NCBI GenBank assembly: GCA_938029725.1
Contig: CALHGE010000009.1
Coordinates: forward strand, 62,001-126,000
DNA length: 64,000 bases
Direction: 5' to 3'
Source: an uncultured Flavobacteriaceae bacterium
Lineage (GTDB): Bacteria; Bacteroidota; Bacteroidia; Flavobacteriales; Flavobacteriaceae
Shown here: piece by piece, positions 8,020 to 17,140 of the stretch
How the letters are laid out: the number at the start of each line of letters is the position of its first letter
Position numbering within the stretch: the first letter of the stretch is position 1
Made by a program: the position numbers and the translations under genes
Notes under the pieces: generated by a model
Seen by the model: the letters and a program-made list of their open reading frames with translations, nothing else
Databases searched by the model: none
Told to the model about the DNA's origin: nothing

Positions 8020-10734
8020 ATGAGAAAACTAATCTGTATTGCGTTACTCTTTCTAGCTCACAATTTTTATGGTCAAATTCAATTGGAAGGTATCGTCAAA
8101 GATAGCTTGAATAGCCCTTTTGAATTAGCGAATGTAGTTGCCATAAACGAAGAAACTAGTGGTTTAGAATCTTTCGGTATTACCAACGAACAAGGTAAAT
8201 ACAAACTGGAGTTAGGCAAAAACGGCACCTATCGAATACAAGTGAGCTATGTAGGTATGAAGACCTATACACAAGTCATTTCAACAAAAGAAAGCGACTT
8301 GACCAAAGACTATATTCTCGAGCCTGAAAATGCTTTGGATGAGGTAGAACTGATTTACGAAATGCCGGTTAAGATCAATGGAGATACCCTGGTATACAAT
8401 GCGGACAATTTTAATAAAGGAACCGAGCGAAAATTAGCAGATGTATTAGCAAATTTACCTGGTGTGGAGATCAATGAAGATGGGCAGGTGGAAGTAGAAG
8501 GCAAGGTGGTGAATAAACTCATGGTCAATGGAAAAGATTTTTTTGATGGCGACACCAAGTTAGCCACAAAGAATATACCCTCGAAAGCAGTAGATAAGAT
8601 ACAGGTGCTGCGTAACTATTCTGAGGTGGGCCAAATGAGCAGCGTGCGTAATAACCAAGATAATATAGCGCTAAATATTAAATTGAAAGAAGGTAAAGAA
8701 AATTTTTGGTTTGGTGATATTACCGCTGGAGGGGGTGCCGCTCCTGATAAAGAATTGTATTTACTGCAGCCTAAATTGTTTTATTATAGCCCGAAATACA
8801 GTCTTAATTTTATTGGGGATATCAACAACACAGGCGAAGTAGCCTTGACACGACGCGATATCAGAGCCTTTGGGGGTGGTTTTAGAGCGCCAAGTGCAAG
8901 TAGCGGAACAAATATCAACCTTGGTGATAATGGGTTAAATTTTTTAACCAACCAAGGCAATGCCTTGGAAATCGAAAACAAATTGGCAACAGGTAATTTT
9001 AGTTATGCACCCAATAAAGACCTTGATCTCAGTGGATTTATAATCTATAACAGTAGTCGTATTCTTTCTAGAGAAACGAGCTTCGTTCAGTATACAAATT
9101 CCGAACTTGGTATACCTGATGAAGCTACGGAGCAATCGAGCAGAGAAAGGTCTAATCAAGCCTTATTGAAATTAAGTGCGTCGTACAAACCCAATGTCAA
9201 TAATCAAATTGATTATGATATTTTGAGTCGAATTTCTAACGATACACAAAACCAGAATGCATTTTCTTCGGTTATCGGTACTACGACCCAGTTTGATGAG
9301 GTCACTCCTTTTAGCATTAATCAAAATATCAAATATTATTACACCCTTGATGAAAAAAATATTTTTGCTTTTGAGGCGCAGCATTTATTTAAAAACGAGG
9401 ATCCGTTTTACAATGCTTTTTTAGATAACGACCCAGACGAATTAGATGCCTTTGATACTACCGCAGAAGCTTTGGGTCTAGACAGCTCTTTGACAAATTA
9501 TGATTTAGGCCAGAACAGGCATATCAAGTCTAATCAAGTAGACGCCAAATTAGATTATTATAATATTATTAATGCGACAAGCAATATCAACCTTACCTTA
9601 GGAACCATTTTAAGTCGGCAAGAATTTAATTCTAATATTTTTCAATTCCTGTTAGATGGGTCATCCTTAAATCCAATACCAACAATAAATGAGGGTCGTG
9701 CTACCAACGATACATCGTACAATTTTAGTGACTTGTATTTGGGTTTGCATTACCGATTTAAAAAAGGGAAGTTCACGGTCACCCCTGGATTTTCATTGCA
9801 TGCTTACGGAAACAAAAACACTCAATTTGGGAGAATTTTTAAAGATAATTTCTTTCGAATTTTACCCGATTTTGAAACAAGAATACAGTTAAAAAAGAGC
9901 GAATCATTGACTCTGAAATATAATATGCAGAATCAGTTCACTGATGTGACCCGTTTGGCACAGGGACTTGTTTTAAATAATTTTAACAGTATTCAATTTG
10001 GTGCCCCTGACCTGCAGAATGCCTTATCACATAATGTAAGTTTATTATACAGTAGTTTTAACCTTTTTAACTATACTAATGTTTTTGCCAGAGTAGCGTA
10101 TACTAGTAATATTGATCAAGTTAGAAGTTTAACCAATTTCGAAAATGTAATTCGAACAAGTACCTTTTTTAATTCCATTTTTGCTGATGAAAATGCGAAT
10201 ATCTTCGGACGAGTGCAACGCAGCTTTGGCAAGGTAAGAGCAAGCTTGAATGCTAGTTTTAATTACAGTAAAATCAACCAGTTCATTCAAGGACAACAAT
10301 CGCTAAACGAAGGTGTTACACAAACGTACACCCCAGGGATACGAACTAATTTTAAAGTGGCACCGAATCTTAATTTAAGATATCGCTACAGTAAAACCAA
10401 TAATAATCAAGGCAGTCGAGAAACTACTTTCGTTACCAACGCCCCCTCGGTAGAGTTTGATGCCTACATCTGGAAATCGGTAACCTTTCGAACGAATTAC
10501 ACCTATACCAATCAAGATTTAGGCAATGGTGAATCGCAGTCTTTCCAAAATTGGGATGCCACGCTTGCCTATCGAAAAGATCGCGATGCAAAGTGGGAAT
10601 ATGAGATGAAAGCGACCAATCTATTGGACATCGATTCTCAGGTGAGAAATAGTGCAAATAATATTTCGGTGTTTACCTCCGAAACTTTTATTCAGCCAAG
10701 ATTCGTGACTTTTCGCGTAGTGTATACTTTGTAG
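8020..10734 (+). CDS. Outer-membrane beta-barrel protein with carboxypeptidase-like domain (TonB-dependent receptor-like)
   Basis: 904 residues. A signal peptide (1-19, ending FYGQ) is followed by a carboxypeptidase-regulatory-like beta domain (about 20-105, IQLEGIVKDSLNSPFELANVVAIN). Then come a plug-like domain containing LADVLANLPGVEINEDGQVEVEGK and MVNGKDFF (about 130-220), and a long barrel rich in alternating Tyr/Asn/Ser strands to the C-terminus. This is the common flavobacterial outer membrane beta-barrel type without an evident TonB box, close to TonB-dependent receptors. It presumably acts with the preceding GLPGLI protein. The cargo cannot be inferred; no SusD partner, sigma or anti-sigma gene is adjacent. 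Confidence 0.88.
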   Translation: MRKLICIALLFLAHNFYGQIQLEGIVKDSLNSPFELANVVAINEETSGLESFGITNEQGKYKLELGKNGTYRIQVSYVGMKTYTQVISTKESDLTKDYILEPENALDEVELIYEMPVKINGDTLVYNADNFNKGTERKLADVLANLPGVEINEDGQVEVEGKVVNKLMVNGKDFFDGDTKLATKNIPSKAVDKIQVLRNYSEVGQMSSVRNNQDNIALNIKLKEGKENFWFGDITAGGGAAPDKELYLLQPKLFYYSPKYSLNFIGDINNTGEVALTRRDIRAFGGGFRAPSASSGTNINLGDNGLNFLTNQGNALEIENKLATGNFSYAPNKDLDLSGFIIYNSSRILSRETSFVQYTNSELGIPDEATEQSSRERSNQALLKLSASYKPNVNNQIDYDILSRISNDTQNQNAFSSVIGTTTQFDEVTPFSINQNIKYYYTLDEKNIFAFEAQHLFKNEDPFYNAFLDNDPDELDAFDTTAEALGLDSSLTNYDLGQNRHIKSNQVDAKLDYYNIINATSNINLTLGTILSRQEFNSNIFQFLLDGSSLNPIPTINEGRATNDTSYNFSDLYLGLHYRFKKGKFTVTPGFSLHAYGNKNTQFGRIFKDNFFRILPDFETRIQLKKSESLTLKYNMQNQFTDVTRLAQGLVLNNFNSIQFGAPDLQNALSHNVSLLYSSFNLFNYTNVFARVAYTSNIDQVRSLTNFENVIRTSTFFNSIFADENANIFGRVQRSFGKVRASLNASFNYSKINQFIQGQQSLNEGVTQTYTPGIRTNFKVAPNLNLRYRYSKTNNNQGSRETTFVTNAPSVEFDAYIWKSVTFRTNYTYTNQDLGNGESQSFQNWDATLAYRKDRDAKWEYEMKATNLLDIDSQVRNSANNISVFTSETFIQPRFVTFRVVYTL

Positions 10735-11283
10735 AAAAGCAACTGGCGTATGATAAGCCTTAGTACGCTTTTGTAAAAACGAAGCGAATAGTTATTGTCA
10801 AAGGTCTAAAAAAACCTACCTATGACTAGGCAAAAGCCAAAAAAATAAGAGCTTCCTTATCATGATACTTTTTATAGTATGTACAATTGCCGATGCTAAA
10901 ACCCTTCATGATCCTATGATCACTGATTCTGATCTGTTAGAAACTGAACTGATTGCAGAAGTTACGAGCGCTGTTAATAAATAGATAGAACTGAAGAAGA
11001 GACTTGGTCTTTCTTCACTACCAATCATTTTAGTACGCAGGCTATTTCTTTGTTTTCAAACTCTTGGGTCTTCCTTCAAGATCATCCTTTCAAAAATAGC
11101 GAAGGCTTCAGTGCGCCCAAGGTACTCACTGCATCGCTCCTGATCTGAGCAAAGAAAGCTTTAAGTTTGCCAATTTTTAAATGAATATTCTAAGCAATGT
11201 TGTGAAGGTTACATTTTGCCTTTAGCCTCTGTTTTTGCACTCTTCTTCTATGGGCTGTAGTTTTATAATTTACAATCAGAGAT
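10735..11283. other. Intergenic region with short frames that look like gene debris
   Basis: About 550 bases. A 40-codon ORF begins at ATG 10862 (MILFIVCTIADAKTLHDPM) and ends at 10984. A second plus-strand frame follows at about 10981-11146, reading IDRTEEETWSFFTTNHFSTQ to APKVLTASLLI before a stop. The composition looks protein-like and the two frames differ by a shift, which suggests a decayed gene; no family was recognised. No tRNA or clear promoter was seen. Confidence 0.35.
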
Positions 11284-11307
11284 AAAAAAAAACCCATTTG
11301 CATGGGC
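11284..11307 (-). terminator. Rho-independent terminator of the amidohydrolase operon
   Basis: On the minus strand gcccat, loop gcaa, atgggt, then a run of nine T. It lies about 30 bases after the stop codon of the 430-residue amidohydrolase gene and fits as its terminator. Confidence 0.75.
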
Positions 11308-11336
11308 TTTTAAATACTCAAATATTGCTTTGCGTT

Positions 11337-12629
11337 TTATTTCCCTTCTTCGTATTTCTTTGAATATCTTTTCCAAAGTTTAGTTTGATGGGTTTCAAGA
11401 GAAATAGTTCTTCCATCAATAAAAGCATGGCTCAGTATATTGGTACGCATATCTAAAGCATCACCTTCTGAAACAAATAGGGTAGCGCTTTTACCAATGG
11501 CTAGTGTTCCATATCGGTCATCAATTCCTAATATTTTAGCAGTATTACCTGTAATCATCTGTACTGCTTTTTCTTTTTCTAAGCCCTGACCAACTACTTG
11601 ACCTGCATAAAAAGGGAGGTTTCTAGTTTGAAAATTACTTGCCTCTCCGTTTTGAATGGCAACTAAGAGTCCGGCATCAGATAATAGCTTTGGAAGCTTG
11701 TATGGTAAGTCATAATCATCATCTTCAAAATTAGGTGTGTTATGGGTGAACTGCACCAATACGGGAATGTCATGATCCTTCAAGAAATCAGTTACTTTAT
11801 ACGCATGATAACCGCCTACTAGAACAACTGATTTTATGCCTGAATTTTTAGCTAGTGTAATTCCGTCTATGATTTCCTTTTCACCATCGGCATAGATATA
11901 TAATTTTTGACTTCCATCAAAAGTTCCTTGCATGGCGGCAAAAGCAGGGTTCAGTTCTTTGGCTGTGCTTCTGCCATAAGCGGATGCATTTTGTATAAAA
12001 ACATCTACTTCATCAACTTGCTTTTGATAGTCTTTATTGGGTTTAAGGCCTCTAGGCTCACCTAGCCACCAGCGCCCTCTTCTAAAACTAGAAGGCCAAT
12101 TCAAATGAATACCGTCATCCACTTTTATAGCAGCATCTTCCCAGTTCCAAGCATCAAATTGTACGATGGAAGAAGTACCCGAAATACGCCCCCCTTTAGG
12201 AGTGATTTGGCCAATAAGAACACCATTAGGTCGCATGCTTTCTACGACTTTAGATTCGGCATTATAAGCAATCAAGCTTCTAACATGGGGAATCATATCT
12301 CCAATTTCATCAGAATCATTACTTGCGCGAACAGCATTTACTTCAACTAAGCCTAATTCCTTTACAGGCGCTATGAATCCTGGATATACATGTTTTCCAG
12401 TCGCATCGATTACTGTTCCTTGGGTAGCTTCTCCAGCACCTAGCGCAATAATTTTTCCGTCTTCAAAAATGATGGTGCAGTTTTCAATTAGGGTTCCATC
12501 TCCGATATGCGCAGTGGCACCCGCAATGCTAATAGCTTCCGCTTGTTTTCCGGCGGGAGTCTGTTGTGCCCAGCTGGTCACTCCGAAAGCGAGAAGGAGG
12601 GCGATTAGTAGCTGTGTTTGTTTCTTCAT
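11337..12629 (-). CDS. Exported amidohydrolase-family protein lacking the HxH metal motif
   Basis: 430 residues with a signal peptide (MKKQTQLLIALLLAFGVTSWAQ). The N-terminal beta sandwich AGATAHIGDGTLIENCTIIFEDGKIIAL and the C-terminal QMITGNTAKILGIDDRYGTLAIGKSATLFV are classic for imidazolonepropionase-like amidohydrolases. Where an active enzyme has DxHxH after GFI, this protein reads YPGFIAPVKELGL, so the first two metal ligands are gone; one His remains in QFTHNTPN. It may be an inactive or altered homologue. It lies 156 bases downstream of a two-domain amidohydrolase on the same strand, with which it probably works. The substrate is unknown, and it is probably periplasmic. Confidence 0.87.
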   Translation of the reverse strand: MKKQTQLLIALLLAFGVTSWAQQTPAGKQAEAISIAGATAHIGDGTLIENCTIIFEDGKIIALGAGEATQGTVIDATGKHVYPGFIAPVKELGLVEVNAVRASNDSDEIGDMIPHVRSLIAYNAESKVVESMRPNGVLIGQITPKGGRISGTSSIVQFDAWNWEDAAIKVDDGIHLNWPSSFRRGRWWLGEPRGLKPNKDYQKQVDEVDVFIQNASAYGRSTAKELNPAFAAMQGTFDGSQKLYIYADGEKEIIDGITLAKNSGIKSVVLVGGYHAYKVTDFLKDHDIPVLVQFTHNTPNFEDDDYDLPYKLPKLLSDAGLLVAIQNGEASNFQTRNLPFYAGQVVGQGLEKEKAVQMITGNTAKILGIDDRYGTLAIGKSATLFVSEGDALDMRTNILSHAFIDGRTISLETHQTKLWKRYSKKYEEGK

Positions 12630-12785
12630 AAGTATACTTTTTTATTATTCTCGCTGCGGCGAAAATCTGTTTTAACTTGTTCTATGTTTTTTAGAGGGCT
12701 TCAGTTTGCTGAAATACACCCTTAAAAGTTCTCTTTATAGGAGCATCCTTTTTTATGCTTGTCAACGAAAACAACCCTCACGTGG

Positions 12786-15737
12786 TTAAAGGCTTTCGCA
12801 AGTCATGCGTTCTTTTTTACTCATCTTTGGCCCCTGCGTTTTTCCACCGCTCGCTTTTTCATTTAGCATCATATTGATGAGTTGGTTGCGTTCTTTTTTA
12901 ATGGCTTCTCGCATTTGTTTATCAGTTTCTAAATCGAAGTAGGTTGCCCCTTCAATAAGTGTTTTTTCTGCTTTGGCGTATATGGATAAAGGATGCTCAC
13001 TCCATAGTACTAGATCGGCATCTTTACCTACTTTAATACTTCCTACGCGAGAATCGATATGAAGTAATTTTGCAGGATTGATAGTCACCATCTTCCAAGC
13101 TTCAAGTTCTGTCATGCCGCCATATTTTACCGTTTTTGCAGCTTCTTGATTTAATCTACGGGCCATTTCACCGTCATCACTATTGATTGCAACTGTTACT
13201 CCTTGCTTATGCATAATGGCTGCGTTATACGGAATGGCGTCGTTGACCTCAAATTTGTAAGCCCACCAGTCACTAAAGGTACCTGCGCCAACACCATGGG
13301 CTGCCATTTTATCAGCAACCTTATAGCCTTCAAGAATATGGGTAAACGTATTGATTCTAAAGTTGAATTTGTCGGCTACTTTCATCATCATATTAATTTC
13401 ACTCTGTACATAAGAGTGACAACTGATGAAACGTTCGCCATTTAAGATTTCAGCAATAACCTCCATCTCCTCGTCATAACGAAACGGCTGTCCGCTTTTT
13501 TTCTTGGCATCATATTCGGAACCTCTTTGGAAGTAATTCATAAACACTTGCTCAACACCCATACGTGTTTGCGGGAATCTCGAAAAACTTTGCCAGTTAC
13601 TTTGTTTTACATTCTCACCCAGAGCGAATTTGATAAACTTGGGCGAATTACTATAAATCATATTTTCAGGAGATTCTCCCCATTTCAATTTTAAAATAGC
13701 AGAACGCCCACCAATAGGATTTGCAGAACCGTGTAGTAATTGTGCTGAGGTAACACCACCAGCGAGTTGACGGTAGATGTCAATATCCTCATTGTCGACA
13801 ACATCTTCCATTTTTACTTCTGCTGTAGAATTCTGCCCTGCTTCATTAATTGCCAAGGCGGCAATATGCGTATGTTCATCGATGACGCCTGCGGTTAAAT
13901 GTTTTCCGGTAGCATCAATTTCTTTAGCGCTACCACCAGAAAGATTTTGACCAATTTTTGAAATCTTCCCATCTTTTATAAGGACATCGGTATTTTCTAA
14001 AATTCCAGAATCTTCACTCGTCCAAACCGTGGCATTTTTAAAAATAATATTTTCTGACTGCGGTTTAGTTTTGACACCATACCCAATATTAGGATAGGTA
14101 ACCGGCATAACTTTAGGCGCAATTACTGGTTTTTTATCGTCCTTCTTCTCCGAAATAAAAGCAGCGGTTTTTAGGGCTTTAAAAGTAGATTCGTTTCCGT
14201 TGGGGAGGCTTAGTTTTCCTTTGATGTTATCTGAAGCGTTGACCAAACCTGTCATACGGTAATTTTTCTCTCCGTTATCCGTGGCAAAAGAAAGTGCCAA
14301 CCAATCGTCTTTATAGCTGAGTTTTGATTTCAGTTTATTTGTGTCTTGTTTGATTTCGATTTTAGGTTTACTAGCTTCTCCGGTGATAGACATTTTATAG
14401 GTCATTCCTCCAACAGATAAGTCATAGTTGCCGCGGATATCTTTTTGACCTTTATCGTTGACCACATTTCTTTGTCCCTGTACCCAATTCTCATAGAGCG
14501 TAGTGCCTTTGTCAAAAATATCTCCTGAGCTAATTAAAAAATTCGCCTGGCGCCCAGCTTGAAGCGAACCAATGCTTCCAGATTTCCCTAAGATGGCAGC
14601 AGGAACCGTTGTCAAAGCTTCTAAAGCTTTTGTCTTCGGAAGGCCGTATTTGATAGCCTTCATCAATTTCTCTTTGAATTTTGAAGGTGTTTTTAAGTCG
14701 TAAAGAGTGAAGGAAAATAGCACGCCATTATCTGCCAGTACCTTAGGGTTGGATGGCGCTTGATTCCATTTTCGCATATCTTTTAAGTTAATATAGCCTG
14801 CCGAAATCGGATCAGAAACATCATAGGCTTCCGGAAAATTTATAGGAAGAATAAATTTCGCATTAGTTGCTTTGATTTCTGCAATACGCTCATACTCATT
14901 TCCACCTCCTAAGATGGCATATTGAATACCATTAGCATCTCCGATTTTATCGGCTCTAAGTGCATGGCCTTTATCTTTTGCTTCAAAAATCTGCACTAGG
15001 CCTTTGTTTTCATTTAAGGCTTCAAGCGACCGGTCTTTGGTTTCAGAATTTCCGGCAGCATACCATTTCGCATCTGAATAGGTCTGACGAAGTAAAGCCA
15101 TCGCGCCCATGAGCGAAGTAGGGTAGGATTGCTTTTTAATGAGACTTCTAGAAAAAGAAAGGTACTGTGCTGATTTATCATCTAAAATTCGGTTAGAATC
15201 ATCGCCGTTTCCATTTAGGGCAACAAGAACACCGGTTCCACGAACAACACCATCTTGAATGTGTGAATTGACCACGCCGAAGCCTGCATTACGCAATTCT
15301 TTTGCTGTTTTTTCATCATACTTGAATTTAGCGATAGCCCTATTTTCAGGCATAATATGGTCATTCCAATAGAAGCCTTGTCGAGCTGCATCATATTGCG
15401 AAGCACGACCACCACCTTTAGGTCGTTGTGGTTGCTCCACTCCGAATTTAGAATAGACATCAATAAAGGAAGGGTAAATTGAATGTCCCGTTGCATCTAC
15501 TACTATAGAATTTTTAGGAATTGTAACCGATTTACCTACCTGCTTCACTTTGCCATTTTGAATAAGTAGCGTACCGCCATCGATTATCTGTGTTGGCGTA
15601 ACATAAATTTTGGCATTAGTAAAGGCGGTATAGTTGTTGTTTTTTGATTTTACACCGTCGTTTTCAGGAAAGTAATCCTGTGCAAACAAAGTGCTGCCGC
15701 ACCAGAGAAGGGCGAGGGCGAGTAGTCTCATTTTCAT
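12786..15737 (-). CDS. Exported two-domain amidohydrolase
   Basis: 983 residues with a signal peptide (MKMRLLALALLWCGSTLFAQ). There are two amidohydrolase units in tandem. The N-terminal unit (about 30-430) has FTNAKIYVTPTQIIDGGTLLIQNGK and YPSFIDVYSKFG, so its HxH site is lost. The C-terminal unit (about 565-960) retains DEHTHIAAL, ISCHSYVQSE, FTHILEGYK and INSDDGE, the expected metal and proton-transfer residues. A beta-rich linker of about 130 residues joins them. The usual single-domain length is 400-450, so this is a duplication or fusion in which only one half is likely catalytic. It is probably a periplasmic hydrolase acting with the gene downstream; the substrate is unknown. Confidence 0.9.
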   Translation of the reverse strand: MKMRLLALALLWCGSTLFAQDYFPENDGVKSKNNNYTAFTNAKIYVTPTQIIDGGTLLIQNGKVKQVGKSVTIPKNSIVVDATGHSIYPSFIDVYSKFGVEQPQRPKGGGRASQYDAARQGFYWNDHIMPENRAIAKFKYDEKTAKELRNAGFGVVNSHIQDGVVRGTGVLVALNGNGDDSNRILDDKSAQYLSFSRSLIKKQSYPTSLMGAMALLRQTYSDAKWYAAGNSETKDRSLEALNENKGLVQIFEAKDKGHALRADKIGDANGIQYAILGGGNEYERIAEIKATNAKFILPINFPEAYDVSDPISAGYINLKDMRKWNQAPSNPKVLADNGVLFSFTLYDLKTPSKFKEKLMKAIKYGLPKTKALEALTTVPAAILGKSGSIGSLQAGRQANFLISSGDIFDKGTTLYENWVQGQRNVVNDKGQKDIRGNYDLSVGGMTYKMSITGEASKPKIEIKQDTNKLKSKLSYKDDWLALSFATDNGEKNYRMTGLVNASDNIKGKLSLPNGNESTFKALKTAAFISEKKDDKKPVIAPKVMPVTYPNIGYGVKTKPQSENIIFKNATVWTSEDSGILENTDVLIKDGKISKIGQNLSGGSAKEIDATGKHLTAGVIDEHTHIAALAINEAGQNSTAEVKMEDVVDNEDIDIYRQLAGGVTSAQLLHGSANPIGGRSAILKLKWGESPENMIYSNSPKFIKFALGENVKQSNWQSFSRFPQTRMGVEQVFMNYFQRGSEYDAKKKSGQPFRYDEEMEVIAEILNGERFISCHSYVQSEINMMMKVADKFNFRINTFTHILEGYKVADKMAAHGVGAGTFSDWWAYKFEVNDAIPYNAAIMHKQGVTVAINSDDGEMARRLNQEAAKTVKYGGMTELEAWKMVTINPAKLLHIDSRVGSIKVGKDADLVLWSEHPLSIYAKAEKTLIEGATYFDLETDKQMREAIKKERNQLINMMLNEKASGGKTQGPKMSKKERMTCESL

Positions 15738-15898
15738 AACATAGTTTTTGATTAATTAGTCGTACTAAAAGTAAGGGAAGTAGTTGAGTTTATTAAGCTC
15801 TTAGGATATTTTTAACACAAGAGACAAATAGGCAGTATTTAGTAGCATTAGGAAAAAAAAATACCTCGGTTTACTGCTGCAACCAATTATGTATTTAA

Positions 15899-16966
15899 TT
15901 AAAGCGGATATTTCTCATGATAGCCAACCATTAAGTGTACCACCCGACTGTAACTCTTTACGCCATCGGCCTGATTGTTGGCTTTTAAAAAAGTGCTGAA
16001 TACCGATTTAAAAATAGGTTCAAAGGGATTTTCATAGGCCTTATGAAAATTTTGAAGCTCGCGGTAATTTTTTTTGACGCCCTCATTAATGCGAGCGTAT
16101 AATACTTCAAACTCTTTTTTATCTGTTCCATGTACAGCACTAAGACAATAGGCTAAGGCATATGCGGAAGCCGAATATTGAAAATAAATATCTTTATTTT
16201 TCTGCGTAACGATGTAGCCAATGAGGTTGGTTTCGTTTTCTGCGGCGTAGCCAATCTGGTGACCAATTTCGTGGGCGGCAACCACAGGAAACCGAAATAC
16301 AGGTGTTTTTTTGTTCACTTGGGCTTCATTAGTAAAAGGGTTTAAATACCCGCCAATACCCATGTAACTAGACATTTTACTGAACATTGACTTTTTTACA
16401 CTCGGGCGTCGGTAGGCTAAATAGGGCATCGAGCCATCTAAGGCATTGTAGCTTGTAATCGTTTTTTTGAAAATTTCATTGTAGGTATAAGGCACCTGAA
16501 CCATTTGGGTACTGTCTTTTGTAATTCTCAGTTGTAGCGCATTGGTTCTAGCGACCAAAGTTTCCGTTAGATTTTTGATTTCTTCATAACTTGCTTTGTC
16601 TTTTAGCGCCATAGTTTCGGATAGCGGTTGCCGGTAATAATTGAGCCCCCATACAAGATGGAATGTGAAATAGAATACGGAAAGTATCATAGCAATATCC
16701 CGTAAAAAAGAAAAGGGTTTTGTTTTAATTTTTTTCCGATTTTGAATAATATATCGAAATACTAAAACAATCAATATGGTATAAATTATTTCGCCTATAG
16801 AAAAGGGAACCCATCCGAATATATACCTAAAAAATTCACTTATCCATGGGTAAATACCAGTGCTGTAAAAGCTTTCTATCCAATCAGAATGACCTGCCAG
16901 CCATTTCACTACTATGATTTGAGGAATAAGACTTAGTGCGATTCCGTTTCTAAGTTTGTTTTTCAT
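15899..16966 (-). CDS. DUF3810 membrane protein with HExxH motif
   Basis: 355 residues from the ATG at 16966; the ORF track start at 17008 adds 14 residues that overlap a repeat-like sequence, and MKNKLRNGIAL is a better membrane-protein N-terminus. Three transmembrane segments occupy roughly the first 120 residues. The soluble part contains AAHEIGHQIGYAAENETNLIGY, an HExxH zinc-metallopeptidase motif with a downstream ExNxxG-like Glu. This is the DUF3810 family of Bacteroidota, whose substrate is not known to me. No operon partner is obvious; the amidohydrolases lie downstream on the same strand with a gap of 161 bases. A membrane-bound protease role is inferred from the motif. Confidence 0.85.
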   Translation of the reverse strand: MKNKLRNGIALSLIPQIIVVKWLAGHSDWIESFYSTGIYPWISEFFRYIFGWVPFSIGEIIYTILIVLVFRYIIQNRKKIKTKPFSFLRDIAMILSVFYFTFHLVWGLNYYRQPLSETMALKDKASYEEIKNLTETLVARTNALQLRITKDSTQMVQVPYTYNEIFKKTITSYNALDGSMPYLAYRRPSVKKSMFSKMSSYMGIGGYLNPFTNEAQVNKKTPVFRFPVVAAHEIGHQIGYAAENETNLIGYIVTQKNKDIYFQYSASAYALAYCLSAVHGTDKKEFEVLYARINEGVKKNYRELQNFHKAYENPFEPIFKSVFSTFLKANNQADGVKSYSRVVHLMVGYHEKYPL

Positions 16967-16974
16967 AAATAAGT

Positions 16975-17075
16975 AAGATGTCATCGTGAGCCTTAGGTCT
17001 ATGCTCAAGTGGCTTCATGGAAGGACAAGAGAAATGTAAGGTCTCCGACTTGGCTCAGACTGACAGTTCGTCCAA
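16975..17075. repeat. REP-like sequence related to the 41476-41542 element
   Basis: tcatcgtgagccttaggtct and, about 50 bases on, gtctccgacttggctcagactgacag resemble the two arms of the element downstream of acs (tgtcagtctgagcgcagttgaa). The arms are diverged, so this may be a degraded copy. It lies between the DUF3810 start and pepD. Confidence 0.4.
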
Positions 17076-17113
17076 AATTAACCTTTTATAAGGGATAGCA
17101 ATTTTTGAGTCCG

Positions 17114-17121
17114 TATTTTTA
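17114..17121 (+). promoter_or_regulatory. Near-consensus -7 element for pepD
   Basis: tattttta matches 7 of 8 bases of the Bacteroidota -7 consensus TAnnTTTG and lies 20 bases before the pepD ATG. No clear -33 TTG was found at the right distance. Confidence 0.35.
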
Positions 17122-17140
17122 GAAAAAATTAAACATTTAT

